NCBI RefSeq assembly: GCF_014904735.1 | Contig: NZ_JACZCR010000020.1 | Location: 1-64,000, forward strand | Reading direction: 5' to 3' | From: Microbulbifer hainanensis | GTDB lineage: Bacteria; Pseudomonadota; Gammaproteobacteria; Pseudomonadales; Cellvibrionaceae | Length of the DNA stretch: 64,000 nt | Shown here: positions 1-8,423 of the stretch, in pieces | How the letters are laid out: each line of letters starts with the position of its first letter | How positions within the stretch are numbered: the stretch's first letter is position 1 | Notes under the pieces: model-generated | The model's database searches: none | What the model was told of the DNA's origin: nothing | Seen by the model: the letters and a program-made list of their open reading frames with translations, nothing else | Program-made: the position numbers and the translations under genes

Positions 1-471
1 CACAGCGGTGACGGCGGCCGGCTGCCGCCGGTGAAGGGGGAGAGCGGGATCAATCTGCTGCTCAACGGCGTCTACGACCTGCACTCCGGCACCGCCAACA
101 GCGATTTCACCGGCGCCGCCCAGCAACTGCTCGCCGACCACCACCGTCGCGCGCTGGTGATCCTGGTGACCAACCTGCGTGACGAGGACAGCGACGAGCT
201 GCTCGGCGCCGTGCAACTGCTGTCTCGCCAGCACCTGGTGATGGTGGCCAGCCTGCGCGAAACCTCCGTGGATGCGCTGCGCCGCCGACCGGTCCGGCAG
301 TTCAATGACGCGCTCGAACTGGCCGCCGCCGAGGACTTCCTGCAACGCCGCGCGCGCCTGCTGCAGCAGTTGCAGGCGCGCAATGTGATTGTCGTCGACA
401 CCCAGCCGGACCAGCTGCATATGGCGCTGGTGGAGAACTACTGGCGACTCAAACGCAGCGGGCGTATCTGA
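1..471 (+). CDS. DUF58 domain protein, C-terminal part (5' truncated by window)
   Basis: The frame is open from base 1 to a TGA at 469-471, so only the last 156 residues are seen and the start lies outside the window. The visible part resembles the C-terminal half of DUF58 proteins, a von Willebrand A-like fold: a strand followed by a leucine-rich helix (ALVILVTNLRDED), then LLSRQHLVMVASLRE and a conserved VENYWRLK near the end. DUF58 proteins usually sit beside MoxR AAA+ ATPases and transglutaminase-like genes, which would lie to the left. The function is not established for the family. Family assignment is from recalled pattern. Confidence 0.75.
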   Translation, partial: HSGDGGRLPPVKGESGINLLLNGVYDLHSGTANSDFTGAAQQLLADHHRRALVILVTNLRDEDSDELLGAVQLLSRQHLVMVASLRETSVDALRRRPVRQFNDALELAAAEDFLQRRARLLQQLQARNVIVVDTQPDQLHMALVENYWRLKRSGRI

Positions 472-499
472 CGTCAAGCTTTGAGGCTCGGTTCGGGGA

Positions 500-656
500 G
501 CCGGGGCGGGGTACGCCTTTCCGAGACGCGGGCTAGGCGCCCCCCTTTACTACATCCCTGGACCCACAGCACTCGCTGCGCTCGCGGGGCCGGCCCTAGG
601 CTCGTAATCGGCATCCCTGTCTCATACGCTCCCGGAAAGGCGTACCCCGCCCCGGC
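500..656. repeat. Perfect 24-bp inverted repeat with 109-nt spacer
   Basis: Bases 500-523 are the exact reverse complement of 633-656, with a GC-rich core (GGGGCGGGGTACGCC). The spacer 524-632 contains further GC-rich sequence with local dyads around 571-600. The element is wholly intergenic and has no T-tract, so it is not a simple intrinsic terminator. It could be a small non-autonomous or palindromic intergenic repeat, or a large structured 3' UTR of the DUF58 gene. No second copy was seen in this window. Confidence 0.7.
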
Positions 657-835
657 ATGTGCCAAACTGGCAGTCCGCAACTCCGAAGCCGTTCCTCCCC
701 GAAGAACTCAATGCGCAGGCCCCGCTGCCGGGGGCCGTCTGCGAAACATTTGCCGATCAGGCTGTTGAGCAGGCGGCCACCGGCAGCGGGACCGCCCCCA
801 AGCCAGCTGCACTGTCCGGCCGGCCGCCACCGGCG

Positions 836-841
836 TATAAT
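836..841 (+). promoter_or_regulatory. Candidate -10 box (TATAAT) for the 2OG oxygenase gene
   Basis: A perfect TATAAT lies in a GC-rich stretch 80 bp before the oxygenase start codon. The hexamer 17 bp upstream (TGTCCG) is a poor -35. The rest of 657-921 shows no convincing gene. Confidence 0.4.
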
Positions 842-921
842 CCGCCCCCGCAGGACGCCCGCGGCCGCCCGCCGCAGATTCATCAGGAACAAGCTGTTCA
901 ACTACCGAGTGGTCCAGACCT

Positions 922-1533
922 ATGCTCAACCTCGCCGAACTCAAGTCCGCCGCGGTGAAAACCGATCCCTATCCGTATTTCTACCTGGAGCGCTCAGTCC
1001 AGCCAGAGCATATTCAGGCCCTGATCGACGAGTTCCCGGCGCTGGACCAGGGCGGCAGCTTCAATTTCGCCGAATTCGATACCCCGGCCAAGCTGCGCCA
1101 GTTCATCGAGGAGTTCGACAGCCCCGAGGTGCGCCGCATCATCGAGGAGAAATTCGACGTGGACCTGGCGGGCAAGCCGATGATGGCGACCCTGCGCGGC
1201 TACTCCCGGGCCAAGGACGGACGTATCCATACCGATTCCAAGACCAAGGTGATCACCGTCCTGGTGTACCTGAACGAGAACTGGGAGCCGGAGACCGGCC
1301 GCCTGCGCATCCTGCGCAACGGCACTGATATGGACGATTACGTCGAGGAACTGCTGCCCGGACCGAGTTCACTGGTGGCGTTCAAGGTGACCGACAACTG
1401 CTGGCACGGCTACCCGAGCTTCGAGGGCAGACGCCAGGCGATCCAGATCAACTTCCTGACCGGCGACAGCGCCCGCAGCAAGCACCAGTTCTTCCACGGC
1501 ATCAGCGCCAAGTTAAAGCGGCTGTTCCGCTAA
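922..1533 (+). CDS. 2OG-Fe(II) oxygenase family protein
   Basis: A 203-residue protein with the double-stranded beta-helix signature of 2-oxoglutarate/Fe(II) dioxygenases of the prolyl-4-hydroxylase type. The proximal metal ligands are H103 and D105 (GRIHTDSKTK), the distal ligand is H162 (NCWHGY), and R170/R171 (EGRRQAIQINF) fits the 2-oxoglutarate carboxylate contact. No signal peptide, so presumably cytoplasmic. Such enzymes often occur singly or beside sugar or antibiotic genes; here the neighbours give no hint, so the substrate is unknown. The ATG follows a TATAAT box by 80 bp. Confidence 0.8.
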   Translation: MLNLAELKSAAVKTDPYPYFYLERSVQPEHIQALIDEFPALDQGGSFNFAEFDTPAKLRQFIEEFDSPEVRRIIEEKFDVDLAGKPMMATLRGYSRAKDGRIHTDSKTKVITVLVYLNENWEPETGRLRILRNGTDMDDYVEELLPGPSSLVAFKVTDNCWHGYPSFEGRRQAIQINFLTGDSARSKHQFFHGISAKLKRLFR

Positions 1534-1581
1534 CCAGCGCTAGTTGCGCTGTACTTGCTCGAAGATAAAAGTAACGGCGCC

Positions 1582-2034
1582 ATGACACAGCGCAGACAGC
1601 TGGGAAAAAGCCAGTTTCGCCTGTCCCGCGGGCAGGCGGTACTGCTGTTATGCCTGTTCCTGGCCGTGCGCGGCCTGGTGCCGGCCGGCTTTATGCCGGC
1701 CCCGCTCAGCGCCGGCGCCCCCTACGGTTTCTGTCACGGGGACGGGAATAGTGCCCTGCTGCTGCAGTGGCTGCAGCGTGACTATCCCCAAAAGCAGGGC
1801 GAGCACCACCACCACGGTGGCCACCATCACGATGCGCTGACCGCGCACTCCTTCGCCGACAACCACTGTAACTTCTCCGCCGTGGCCGGCCTCGCCACAG
1901 CGCCGTCCCCCGACCTGCTGCTGTCCGTTAGCGGCACAGCGCTACCGGTCCCCGCGCCCGCCACCACAGCGGCGCTCAGCCGCGACTATGTGCTGCCGCC
2001 CGGCCGCGCGCCGCCATGTTTCCCGTTCGCATAA
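1582..2034 (+). CDS. DUF2946-like small exported protein, His-rich
   Basis: A 150-residue protein with one N-terminal hydrophobic segment (about 19-35), probably an uncleaved anchor or signal peptide. After it come a GFMP motif (36-39), CHG (51-53), a histidine run at 75-83 (four His, two Gly, three His) and HC (95-96). This pattern fits DUF2946, a family frequently encoded just before copper-type TonB receptors; the His and Cys groups suggest metal binding. I chose the ATG at 1582 over an in-frame TTG at 1555. The receptor gene starts 76 bp downstream, so the two are probably one operon. The exact role is unknown. Confidence 0.7.
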   Translation: MTQRRQLGKSQFRLSRGQAVLLLCLFLAVRGLVPAGFMPAPLSAGAPYGFCHGDGNSALLLQWLQRDYPQKQGEHHHHGGHHHDALTAHSFADNHCNFSAVAGLATAPSPDLLLSVSGTALPVPAPATTAALSRDYVLPPGRAPPCFPFA

Positions 2035-2110
2035 GCCACACCAACCGATAAAAAATTTCGTATGCGCGGCCGCCGCGCGGCGTGCGCGTGCGCCTGCACG
2101 GGAAAAAACA

Positions 2111-4258
2111 ATGAACATCGCTCGAAATAACAAACTGCCACTGCGCTCAGCGCTGAGTCTGGCGATCATCGCCTGCTGCAGTTGCGCTGCCGGGGCCCAA
2201 GCCAATACCGGGGCCGACAACGAGCGCGACACCGGTATCGAACAGATGGTCGTCACCGGCGTGAAGACGCAACAGCCCCTGAACCTGTCCACCGACCCCA
2301 AGAAACCCCGCCAGCCGCTGCCCGCCAACGATGGCGCCGACTACCTGAAGACCATCGCCGGCTTTTCTGTCATCCGCAAGGGCGGCAGCGACGGCGACCC
2401 GGTACTCCGCGGTATGGCGGGCTCGCGCCTGAATATGTTGATCGATGGCGAGACCATTCTCGGCGGCTGCAGCAATCGTATGGACCCGCCGACCGCCTAT
2501 ATCTTTCCCGAGACCCTCGACAGCATCAAAGTGATCAAGGGTCCGGAGACGGTCAAATACGGCCCGGGCAACTCCGCCGGCGTAGTGCTGTTTGAGCGCG
2601 ACCGCGAGCGTCCGGCCGAGGCCGGCTGGCACCTGCACAGCAGCCTGCTGGCGGCCAGCGCCGGCCGCCGGGACGGCACCGTCGACGCCAGCTATAGCTC
2701 GCCGGAATTCTCCCTGCGCGGCTCCGCCACCAGCGCTTCTTCCGACGACTACCAAGACGGCGATGGCGTCACCGTGCACTCCAACTACGATCGCTGGAAC
2801 GGCCAGCTCAGCGCCGCCTGGACGCCGGACGCCGACACCCGCTACGAGCTCAGCGCCAGCCGCGGCGACGGCGAGGCGGCCTATGCGGACCGCGGTGTGG
2901 ACGGTGCCAAGTTCGCGCGGGAAAACTACAGCGCCAGTTATTCACGGCGGAATATCGGCGAGCTGCTGCAGTCGGTCGAAATGCAGGTTTACTACAACTA
3001 CGTCGACCACGTGATGGACAACTACAGTCTGCGCAAACCCGGCGGCGCCATGGCAATGCCGATGGTGATGAACCCCGATCGTGAGACCACCGGTGGCAAG
3101 CTGGCACTGGTGCTGACCCCGACCGACGATATCCAGTGGACCCTGGGGCTGGATGCCCGCGACGACCGCCACCGCAACCTCAACGCCATGGGCCCGCAGG
3201 CACTGGGCTACCGCAATCTTGCTCGGCACGCCGATGCCGAATTCCAGCAGCTGGGACTCTACTCCGAAGCCAGCTGGGAGCCGGTTCCCGGCCGCCGCTG
3301 GATCGCCGGGGCGCGGGTGGACAACTGGGAAGTGAAGGACCTGCGCAACCTGGTAATGCTGTCGATGATGCAGTCGGTGGCCAACCCCACCGCCGGCGAC
3401 AACCGCGAGGAGCAGCTACACAGCGGCTTCCTGCGCTACGAATTTGCATTGGACAGCGCGCCATCCAGTTCCGCCACCGTCTACGCTGGCCTCGGCTATA
3501 CCGAGCGCTTCCCCGACTACTGGGAGATGTTCGCCAAGGAAACCGAGGATTCCGTCAGCGCGCTGGGTATAGCTCCGGAGAAGACCACGCAGCTGGATGT
3601 CGGCTACCTCTACAGCGGCGAGCGGCTATCCGCGAGCCTGTCCGCCTTCGCCAACACCATCGACGACTACCTGATGATCCAGACCGGCTTTATGAAGCCG
3701 GCCCAGTCTATGGGTATGGAGATGGGCATGAATACGGGTTCGATGGGCGGCATGAACGAGATGCGCGGCGCCAGTATCGTGCGCAATATCGACGCGCGCT
3801 CCTGGGGCCTGGAGGCGGACCTGAACTACCAACTGCAGGACAACTGGCGCACCGAACTGACTGTATCCTCGGTGCGCGGTGCCAACGACAGCGACGACAC
3901 CACCCTGGCCCAGTTGCCGCCGCTGGAGGCGCGCCTGGGTCTCTACTACGAACTGCCCCAGTGGTCGGCGGGCATCCTGTGGCGCAGTATCGCCAGCCAG
4001 GAGCGCGTGGATATCGGCAAGGGCAATATCGCCGGCCAGGACTTCGGCCCCACCGACGGCGCCGATGTACTGTCCATCAACGGTGGCTGGCGCGCGAGTA
4101 AGGTGGTGCTGATCACCGCCGGCGTCGACAATTTACTCGACGAGACCTACGCCGAGCACATCAGTCGCGCCGGTGTCGCCATTCCCGGATTTGACCAGCT
4201 TGCCCGGATTAACGAGCCGGGCCGGACTCTGTGGCTGAAGGGGGTTTACAGTTTCTAG
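2111..4258 (+). CDS. TonB-dependent copper receptor, OprC/NosA type
   Basis: A 715-residue outer-membrane receptor. Residues 1-30 form a signal peptide; a TonB-box-like segment follows (EQMVVTGVKT, about 45-54), then a plug domain and a beta-barrel ending in an aromatic residue (GVYSF). The plug contains GGCSNRMDPPTAYIFPE, the hallmark of the OprC/NosA copper receptors. Methionine-rich stretches at about 314-320 and 528-551 fit Cu(I)/Cu(II) handling in extracellular loops. The start is the ATG at 2111; the in-frame upstream extension is arginine-rich and lacks the signal peptide. It follows a His-rich DUF2946 gene. Known role of family: copper uptake, in some species for nitrous oxide reductase. 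No nos genes are visible here. Confidence 0.85.
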   Translation: MNIARNNKLPLRSALSLAIIACCSCAAGAQANTGADNERDTGIEQMVVTGVKTQQPLNLSTDPKKPRQPLPANDGADYLKTIAGFSVIRKGGSDGDPVLRGMAGSRLNMLIDGETILGGCSNRMDPPTAYIFPETLDSIKVIKGPETVKYGPGNSAGVVLFERDRERPAEAGWHLHSSLLAASAGRRDGTVDASYSSPEFSLRGSATSASSDDYQDGDGVTVHSNYDRWNGQLSAAWTPDADTRYELSASRGDGEAAYADRGVDGAKFARENYSASYSRRNIGELLQSVEMQVYYNYVDHVMDNYSLRKPGGAMAMPMVMNPDRETTGGKLALVLTPTDDIQWTLGLDARDDRHRNLNAMGPQALGYRNLARHADAEFQQLGLYSEASWEPVPGRRWIAGARVDNWEVKDLRNLVMLSMMQSVANPTAGDNREEQLHSGFLRYEFALDSAPSSSATVYAGLGYTERFPDYWEMFAKETEDSVSALGIAPEKTTQLDVGYLYSGERLSASLSAFANTIDDYLMIQTGFMKPAQSMGMEMGMNTGSMGGMNEMRGASIVRNIDARSWGLEADLNYQLQDNWRTELTVSSVRGANDSDDTTLAQLPPLEARLGLYYELPQWSAGILWRSIASQERVDIGKGNIAGQDFGPTDGADVLSINGGWRASKVVLITAGVDNLLDETYAEHISRAGVAIPGFDQLARINEPGRTLWLKGVYSF

Positions 4259-4269
4259 AGGTTTGGCAA

Positions 4270-4300
4270 TTCCGATTGCCGTCCGTGGCCGCAATCGGAA
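4270..4300. terminator. Hairpin between convergent genes
   Basis: 10-bp perfect arms (TTCCGATTGC, 4270-4279, and its complement 4291-4300) with an 11-nt loop, in the 55-bp gap between the convergent copper receptor and beta-barrel genes. No T-tract follows on either strand, so termination ability is uncertain. Confidence 0.5.
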
Positions 4301-4313
4301 GCTATGAATGTAT

Positions 4314-4880
4314 TCAGAAACGGTAACTGAAATTAACCGTTAGCGAGCGCAGGTGGCCGAGATCAAAATCGGTCACCCGCCCTACATCGTTGTAGTTGTA
4401 CTCGATGGAGGTGTCGAAATCCCGCGTCCACATATAGCGGTAGCCGACACCGGCGTTCCAGTAGTTGTCACTACCGTCGCGGTACACCGGCACAATGACA
4501 CGGCGATCATCCCTGCGCACCGTATCCACACTAAAATCACCGTAACTCCAACCCGCCATCCAGTAGAGACACTGCACGTCGCAATTCAGGGTGAAGTCCA
4601 CTTTGAAATTGACGCCGTACTGGTCCACGGATACGCCGCCGTCATCGAAATAGGAATAGCGCAATTCCACCTGCCACAGGCCAATGGCCGGCGTGATACC
4701 GACACTGCCGTAGGCAAAAGTGTCCTGATCCCGGTTGATCTGCAACTTGCCAACACCGGCACCGAGCGTGCCGATCACCCGGTACTCGCCGGCACAGATA
4801 CCTTCGAACGGATTATTCCACTCGACCGCGGCGGCAGTGGCAGAACACAGCATCGCGAGCACAAACAAAATCTTTTTCAT
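4314..4880 (-). CDS. Small outer-membrane beta-barrel protein
   Basis: 188 residues: a signal peptide (1-19, ending TAAAVEW), then alternating-residue strands typical of a beta-barrel, ending in the canonical outer-membrane C-terminal signature (SLTVNFSYRF, terminal Phe). It contains two cysteines near CDVQC. Size and pattern fit the OmpX/OmpA-barrel-like or porin-family group of about eight strands; I cannot assign a ligand. The ATG at 4880 has an AAGGAAGG ribosome binding site. It converges on the copper receptor gene, so co-regulation is not implied. Confidence 0.6.
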   Translation of the reverse strand: MKKILFVLAMLCSATAAAVEWNNPFEGICAGEYRVIGTLGAGVGKLQINRDQDTFAYGSVGITPAIGLWQVELRYSYFDDGGVSVDQYGVNFKVDFTLNCDVQCLYWMAGWSYGDFSVDTVRRDDRRVIVPVYRDGSDNYWNAGVGYRYMWTRDFDTSIEYNYNDVGRVTDFDLGHLRSLTVNFSYRF

Positions 4881-4935
4881 CACTACCTTCCTTGGCGGCT
4901 TTCTTGTTCGGACTTTCGGACACGCAGTGCTTCAG

Positions 4936-5223
4936 TCAACGCTCCGTTTTCGGCGAAGACGCGGACTGTGCATGAGCTACATCGATGATTGCCCAGATAC
5001 CGCCGGCGAATGCGGGATTAGTGCGCAGCGTGTCGACCTGCCCCGGGGGGGGAGGGGTTTCCCCGGCGGCCCGCAACTCCTCCAGGCGTTGCAGAATGGT
5101 CTCGGCCATTTTCTGCAAAGTGGCATCCAGGGTATCCGCGTGGCAATGGCAGTGGGGAAGATCCGGCGCTATTGCACCGAACCCGGCGTACTCAATGTTG
5201 TGAACCACAACCGGATATCGCAT
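4936..5223 (-). CDS. HicB-like antitoxin-family protein, orphan
   Basis: 95 residues. The N-terminal part (YPVVVHNIEYAGFGAIAPDLPHCHCHADTL up to about 31, then a helix ATLQKMAETILQRLEELRAAGE and PPPPG) matches the partial-RNase-H fold of HicB antitoxins, including the DLPxCxxxxDT motif and the closing proline. There is no DNA-binding domain at the C-terminus. HicB normally pairs with the HicA mRNA interferase (about 60 residues). No HicA-like frame lies on either side, so this is an orphan or a stand-alone regulator. Confidence 0.65.
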   Translation of the reverse strand: MRYPVVVHNIEYAGFGAIAPDLPHCHCHADTLDATLQKMAETILQRLEELRAAGETPPPPGQVDTLRTNPAFAGGIWAIIDVAHAQSASSPKTER

Positions 5224-5356
5224 TGGGAGTTACTCTTATCGCGTTAACTCACCAAGCGTAGACGGAATTTATTTTTTCGTGGCAAGTTGGCGCGGTAAAC
5301 CCGGCGGGAAAAGAGAATTAATTCGCAAAGAAATTCTTAATTGAAAAATATTTTTC

Positions 5357-5563
5357 TCAGCGTGGAATTCGCCCTAATAGGGCACGCCGGGAAAATATCA
5401 TTTCCTTGTAGGTCTGCTGCAGAGAAAGGTCGAGTTCGCTGTCGGCATCGAACATCTCTTCCATCTGGCGCTGCAGCCAGGTGATCTCGGCCTGTAGCTG
5501 CTGGCGCAGCTGGCGGATATCGCCATCACTGAGATTTACGTGGGCAGTGGCGGGCTGGGACAT
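5357..5563 (-). CDS. Small hypothetical protein with coiled-coil segment
   Basis: 68 residues, cytoplasmic, with an amphipathic helical run from about 10 to 45 (DIRQLRQQLQAEITWLQRQMEEMF) and a basic C-terminus. No family recognised. The region 5224-5356 between it and the HicB-like gene is AT-rich compared with its surroundings and could carry the HicB-side promoter or a terminator, but I see no clear motif. Confidence 0.5.
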   Translation of the reverse strand: MSQPATAHVNLSDGDIRQLRQQLQAEITWLQRQMEEMFDADSELDLSLQQTYKEMIFSRRALLGRIPR

Positions 5564-5674
5564 AGCTCTACCTCGACCGGAATTTGCGACTGACGGCGTC
5601 GAAAACTTCCAAAGGTTGAAGTCCCCGCGGGCAATACGCCCGCAGGAATACAGTAAAGCTTAGTAGATCGGCGG

Positions 5675-6499
5675 TTACTTGGTGAGTAATTCGCGCCAGG
5701 CGAATGACTGGTCACCGATTACGTAGAAAAACGGATTCAGCAGGGAGTCCTTGGTGTTGTAGCGCAGCAGCTCGAACTGTTCGTCCACGACGATACCTCC
5801 GGCGGCCTCCACCACTGCTTGAGCCGCGGCGGTGTCCCACTCGCAGGTGGGCGCCAGGCGCGGATAGAGATCGGCGGCGCCTTCGGCCACCAGGCACAAC
5901 TTCAGGGAACTGCCCATATTCTTGCAGGCGACGCTGCCCAGCGCGGATTCGATGGATTCCACCAGCTGGTCCACCGCACCGGCACCGTGGCTGCGGCTCG
6001 CCACCAGCTCCACCGGCTCGCCGGCATCCAGGCGCGGCTGCAGGCTGCGCACCTGAATCGCCGTTTCGCCGTCGGCGGTGCGCTTGAAGGCACCGCCATC
6101 TTTGCAACCGGCATAGGTGATGTTCAACACGGGCACATAGACCACCCCCAGCACCGGTTCGCCGTTTTCGACCAGGGCAACGTTGACGGTGAATTCACCG
6201 GTACGGCGGATGAATTCCTTGGTGCCATCGAGCGGATCGACAATCCAGTAGCGCTGCCACTGGCCTCGCTCCTCGAAGGACGGCATTTCCTGCTCCTCAG
6301 ACAGGACCGGCACGCCGTCGAGCAGCTTCGCCAGCGCAGGCGCAAGGATGTTGTGCGCCGCCAGGTCGGCGGCGGTCACCGGGGAGTCGTCCGCCTTGGT
6401 GTCCACTTCCAACTCGGCGCTGCTGTGGTAAACCTCGAGAATCGCCTCGCCAGCGCGAGCGCAGATATCAATGACCTGTTCCAGTAATGCCTTGTCCAT
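5675..6499 (-). CDS. cysQ: 3'(2'),5'-bisphosphate nucleotidase CysQ
   Basis: 274 residues of the inositol monophosphatase superfamily. The metal-binding motif DPLDGT is at 88-93 followed by KEF and GEFTVNVAL; SEEQE at 67-71 supplies the acidic ligand, and the second motif WDTAAAQAVVEAAGG lies near the C-terminus. KEF after the DPLDGT motif separates CysQ from SuhB-type phosphatases. Known role: hydrolysis of 3'-phosphoadenosine 5'-phosphate formed in sulfate assimilation. I use the ATG at 6499, preceded by GGGGGGAG; the longer frame to 6547 has no better start. A cysteine synthase gene lies 99 bp upstream on the same strand, a coherent sulfur pair. Confidence 0.9.
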   Translation of the reverse strand: MDKALLEQVIDICARAGEAILEVYHSSAELEVDTKADDSPVTAADLAAHNILAPALAKLLDGVPVLSEEQEMPSFEERGQWQRYWIVDPLDGTKEFIRRTGEFTVNVALVENGEPVLGVVYVPVLNITYAGCKDGGAFKRTADGETAIQVRSLQPRLDAGEPVELVASRSHGAGAVDQLVESIESALGSVACKNMGSSLKLCLVAEGAADLYPRLAPTCEWDTAAAQAVVEAAGGIVVDEQFELLRYNTKDSLLNPFFYVIGDQSFAWRELLTK

Positions 6500-6598
6500 A
6501 ACTCCCCCCGTTTGATTGAACGCCGCATTATACGCACTCACCGGCACCGGGCCACGCCGACAATCCCCAGGCGACCGCGCAGTAGCTGTGGATAGTTT

Positions 6599-7516
6599 CT
6601 AGGCGGGAAACAGATCTTCGATGGACAGATAGCGCTCACCGGTGTCGTAGCTGAACACCAGCACCCGGTTGCCGGCGGCAAAGTCGCCCTCGCGCTTTTT
6701 CACTGCGGCGAGGCTGGCGCCGGAGGAGATGCCGACAAAAATCCCCTCGCGCAGGGCGCACTCGCGCGCCATGGCGAAACTCTCCTCTTCGGTGACCTGG
6801 ATGGTGCCGTCCAGCGTGCCGATATTGAGAATGTCCGGGATAAAGCCGGCACCGATACCCTGCAGGCGATGCGGCCCCTTCTCGCAGCCGCTGATCACGG
6901 CGGATTTTTCCGGTTCCACGGCAAAGGTCTGCAGCTGCGGAAACGCCTGCTTCAGCACCTCACTGCAACCGGTGATATGTCCACCGGTGCCGACTCCGGT
7001 GATCAGGTAATCCAGCCCCTCGGGAAAATCCTCGATGATTTCCCGCGCAGTCGTCTGGCGGTGCACTTCGGCATTGGCCGGATTGCGGAACTGCTGTGGC
7101 ATCCAGCTGTTGTCGTATTGTTCCAGCAGCTCCTGCGCCTTTTCGATAGCGCCGGGCATACCGGTCTCCTTGGGCGTCAGCACCAGTTCCGCACCCAATG
7201 CCTTCATGATCTTGCGGCGCTCCACCGACATGGATTCAGGCATGGTCAGGATCAGCCGGTAGCCCTTGACCGCCGCCACCATCGCCAGCCCGATACCGGT
7301 GTTTCCCGACGTGGGCTCGATAATCACGCCGCCAGGTTTCAGCTCGCCGCCGGCCTCGGCCGCCTCGATCATCGACAGTGCAATACGATCCTTGATACTG
7401 GCGCCGGGGTTGAAGCGCTCCACTTTCATCCATACCTCGATATCCGGCCGGAACAGATGATTGATACGGACATGGGGCGTATTGCCGATGGTTTCGAGGA
7501 TATTGGCTGCTTTCAT
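6599..7516 (-). CDS. Cysteine synthase (O-acetylserine sulfhydrylase)
   Basis: 305 residues, a fold-type II PLP enzyme. The PLP lysine is K42 in NPGASIKDR; the phosphate-cradle and substrate loop TSGNTG is at 69-74; GTGGHITG and GISSGAS follow in the C-terminal half. It makes L-cysteine from O-acetylserine and sulfide. Length and the NPGAS/KDR context fit CysK or CysM; I cannot separate these with certainty, although [14 protein letters not shown] is seen in both. It precedes cysQ on the same strand. Confidence 0.88.
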   Translation of the reverse strand: MKAANILETIGNTPHVRINHLFRPDIEVWMKVERFNPGASIKDRIALSMIEAAEAGGELKPGGVIIEPTSGNTGIGLAMVAAVKGYRLILTMPESMSVERRKIMKALGAELVLTPKETGMPGAIEKAQELLEQYDNSWMPQQFRNPANAEVHRQTTAREIIEDFPEGLDYLITGVGTGGHITGCSEVLKQAFPQLQTFAVEPEKSAVISGCEKGPHRLQGIGAGFIPDILNIGTLDGTIQVTEEESFAMARECALREGIFVGISSGASLAAVKKREGDFAAGNRVLVFSYDTGERYLSIEDLFPA

Positions 7517-7662
7517 GCGCGACGCTCTCCCTTTTCGTTCACGAGCTGGAATGCGGAATATACCGCGTTAATAGCGCGCGGCGATGATTGCACCACCGCG
7601 GGCTTTGCCGAATACTGAGCCGCCGAGCACACCATAAAACCAACAAAAACACGAGCCCCAAT

Positions 7663-8355
7663 ATGACCGCCACCGCAGCCAGCCCGCACACGGGTACCCC
7701 CACGGCCTCCAATAACGGCCTGCTCGCCGCCTTTGTGGCCAGCGCCGCGCTCTACATGCTCCTAGACGGCATTGGCCTGAACGGCACCTGGATGGCCGCC
7801 CTGAAAATCGTGCCCATCGCGCTCCTCGCGGTGATCGCCCGGCGCGAGCTGTCCGGAAGCACCCGCGTACTGACGCTGGCCGCCCTGGGCTTTTCGGCAC
7901 TGGGCGACGTATTGCTGGCGCTGGAATTCCCCAACCAGTTTGTCTTTGGTCTCGGCGCCTTCCTGCTGGCCCAGCTGACCTACGCCGGCAACTTCCTGCG
8001 CACGGCGCAGTTCGGCAGCCGCCGTTTTGCCCTGCGCGGGCTGGCGGTCGCGACCGCGGCGGCGCTGCTGGCCAAACAGGTGTTGCCCGGCGCCGGCGAG
8101 CTGACTCTGCCAGTGCTGGTTTACATGGGCGCAATCGTGGCCATGGCACTGTCCGCCGCCGCCCACCGCAGTGGGTCTTCACTATTGTTCGCCGGGGCGG
8201 TGACCTTTCTGGTGTCCGATGCGCTGATCGCGCTCAATCGCTTCGTGGATCCGGTGCCCCTGGCCGGCAGCTGGATCATGCTGACCTACTACGTCGCACA
8301 GGCACTGCTGGTGGTGGGCACGATCCGCGCACATTTGGCGAGCCGCGGCGCTTGA
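7663..8355 (+). CDS. YhhN/TMEM86 family membrane protein (lysoplasmalogenase-like)
   Basis: 230 residues with about eight hydrophobic segments. Conserved YhhN-family features are visible: the KIVPIALLA segment, the ALGFSALGDVLLAL motif with its aspartate, FVFGLGAFLLAQLTYA, and FLVSDALIALNRF. Human TMEM86 members cleave the vinyl ether of lysoplasmalogens; bacterial members are mostly uncharacterised. The ATG at 7663 is chosen over an upstream in-frame start whose extension is basic and poorly conserved. It is divergent from the cysteine synthase gene. Confidence 0.8.
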   Translation: MTATAASPHTGTPTASNNGLLAAFVASAALYMLLDGIGLNGTWMAALKIVPIALLAVIARRELSGSTRVLTLAALGFSALGDVLLALEFPNQFVFGLGAFLLAQLTYAGNFLRTAQFGSRRFALRGLAVATAAALLAKQVLPGAGELTLPVLVYMGAIVAMALSAAAHRSGSSLLFAGAVTFLVSDALIALNRFVDPVPLAGSWIMLTYYVAQALLVVGTIRAHLASRGA

Positions 8356-8423
8356 GGGCATAATGGCCGCCGTTTTTTTGTACAATTAAGCTAAGCCGTA
8401 CGCGGCGGCCATTCGAGGTGAAC

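Noticed and set aside
657..1328. Plus-strand frame upstream of and overlapping the oxygenase gene
   Set aside because: Arginine- and proline-rich translation with no domain, out of frame with a well-supported gene and without a ribosome binding site.
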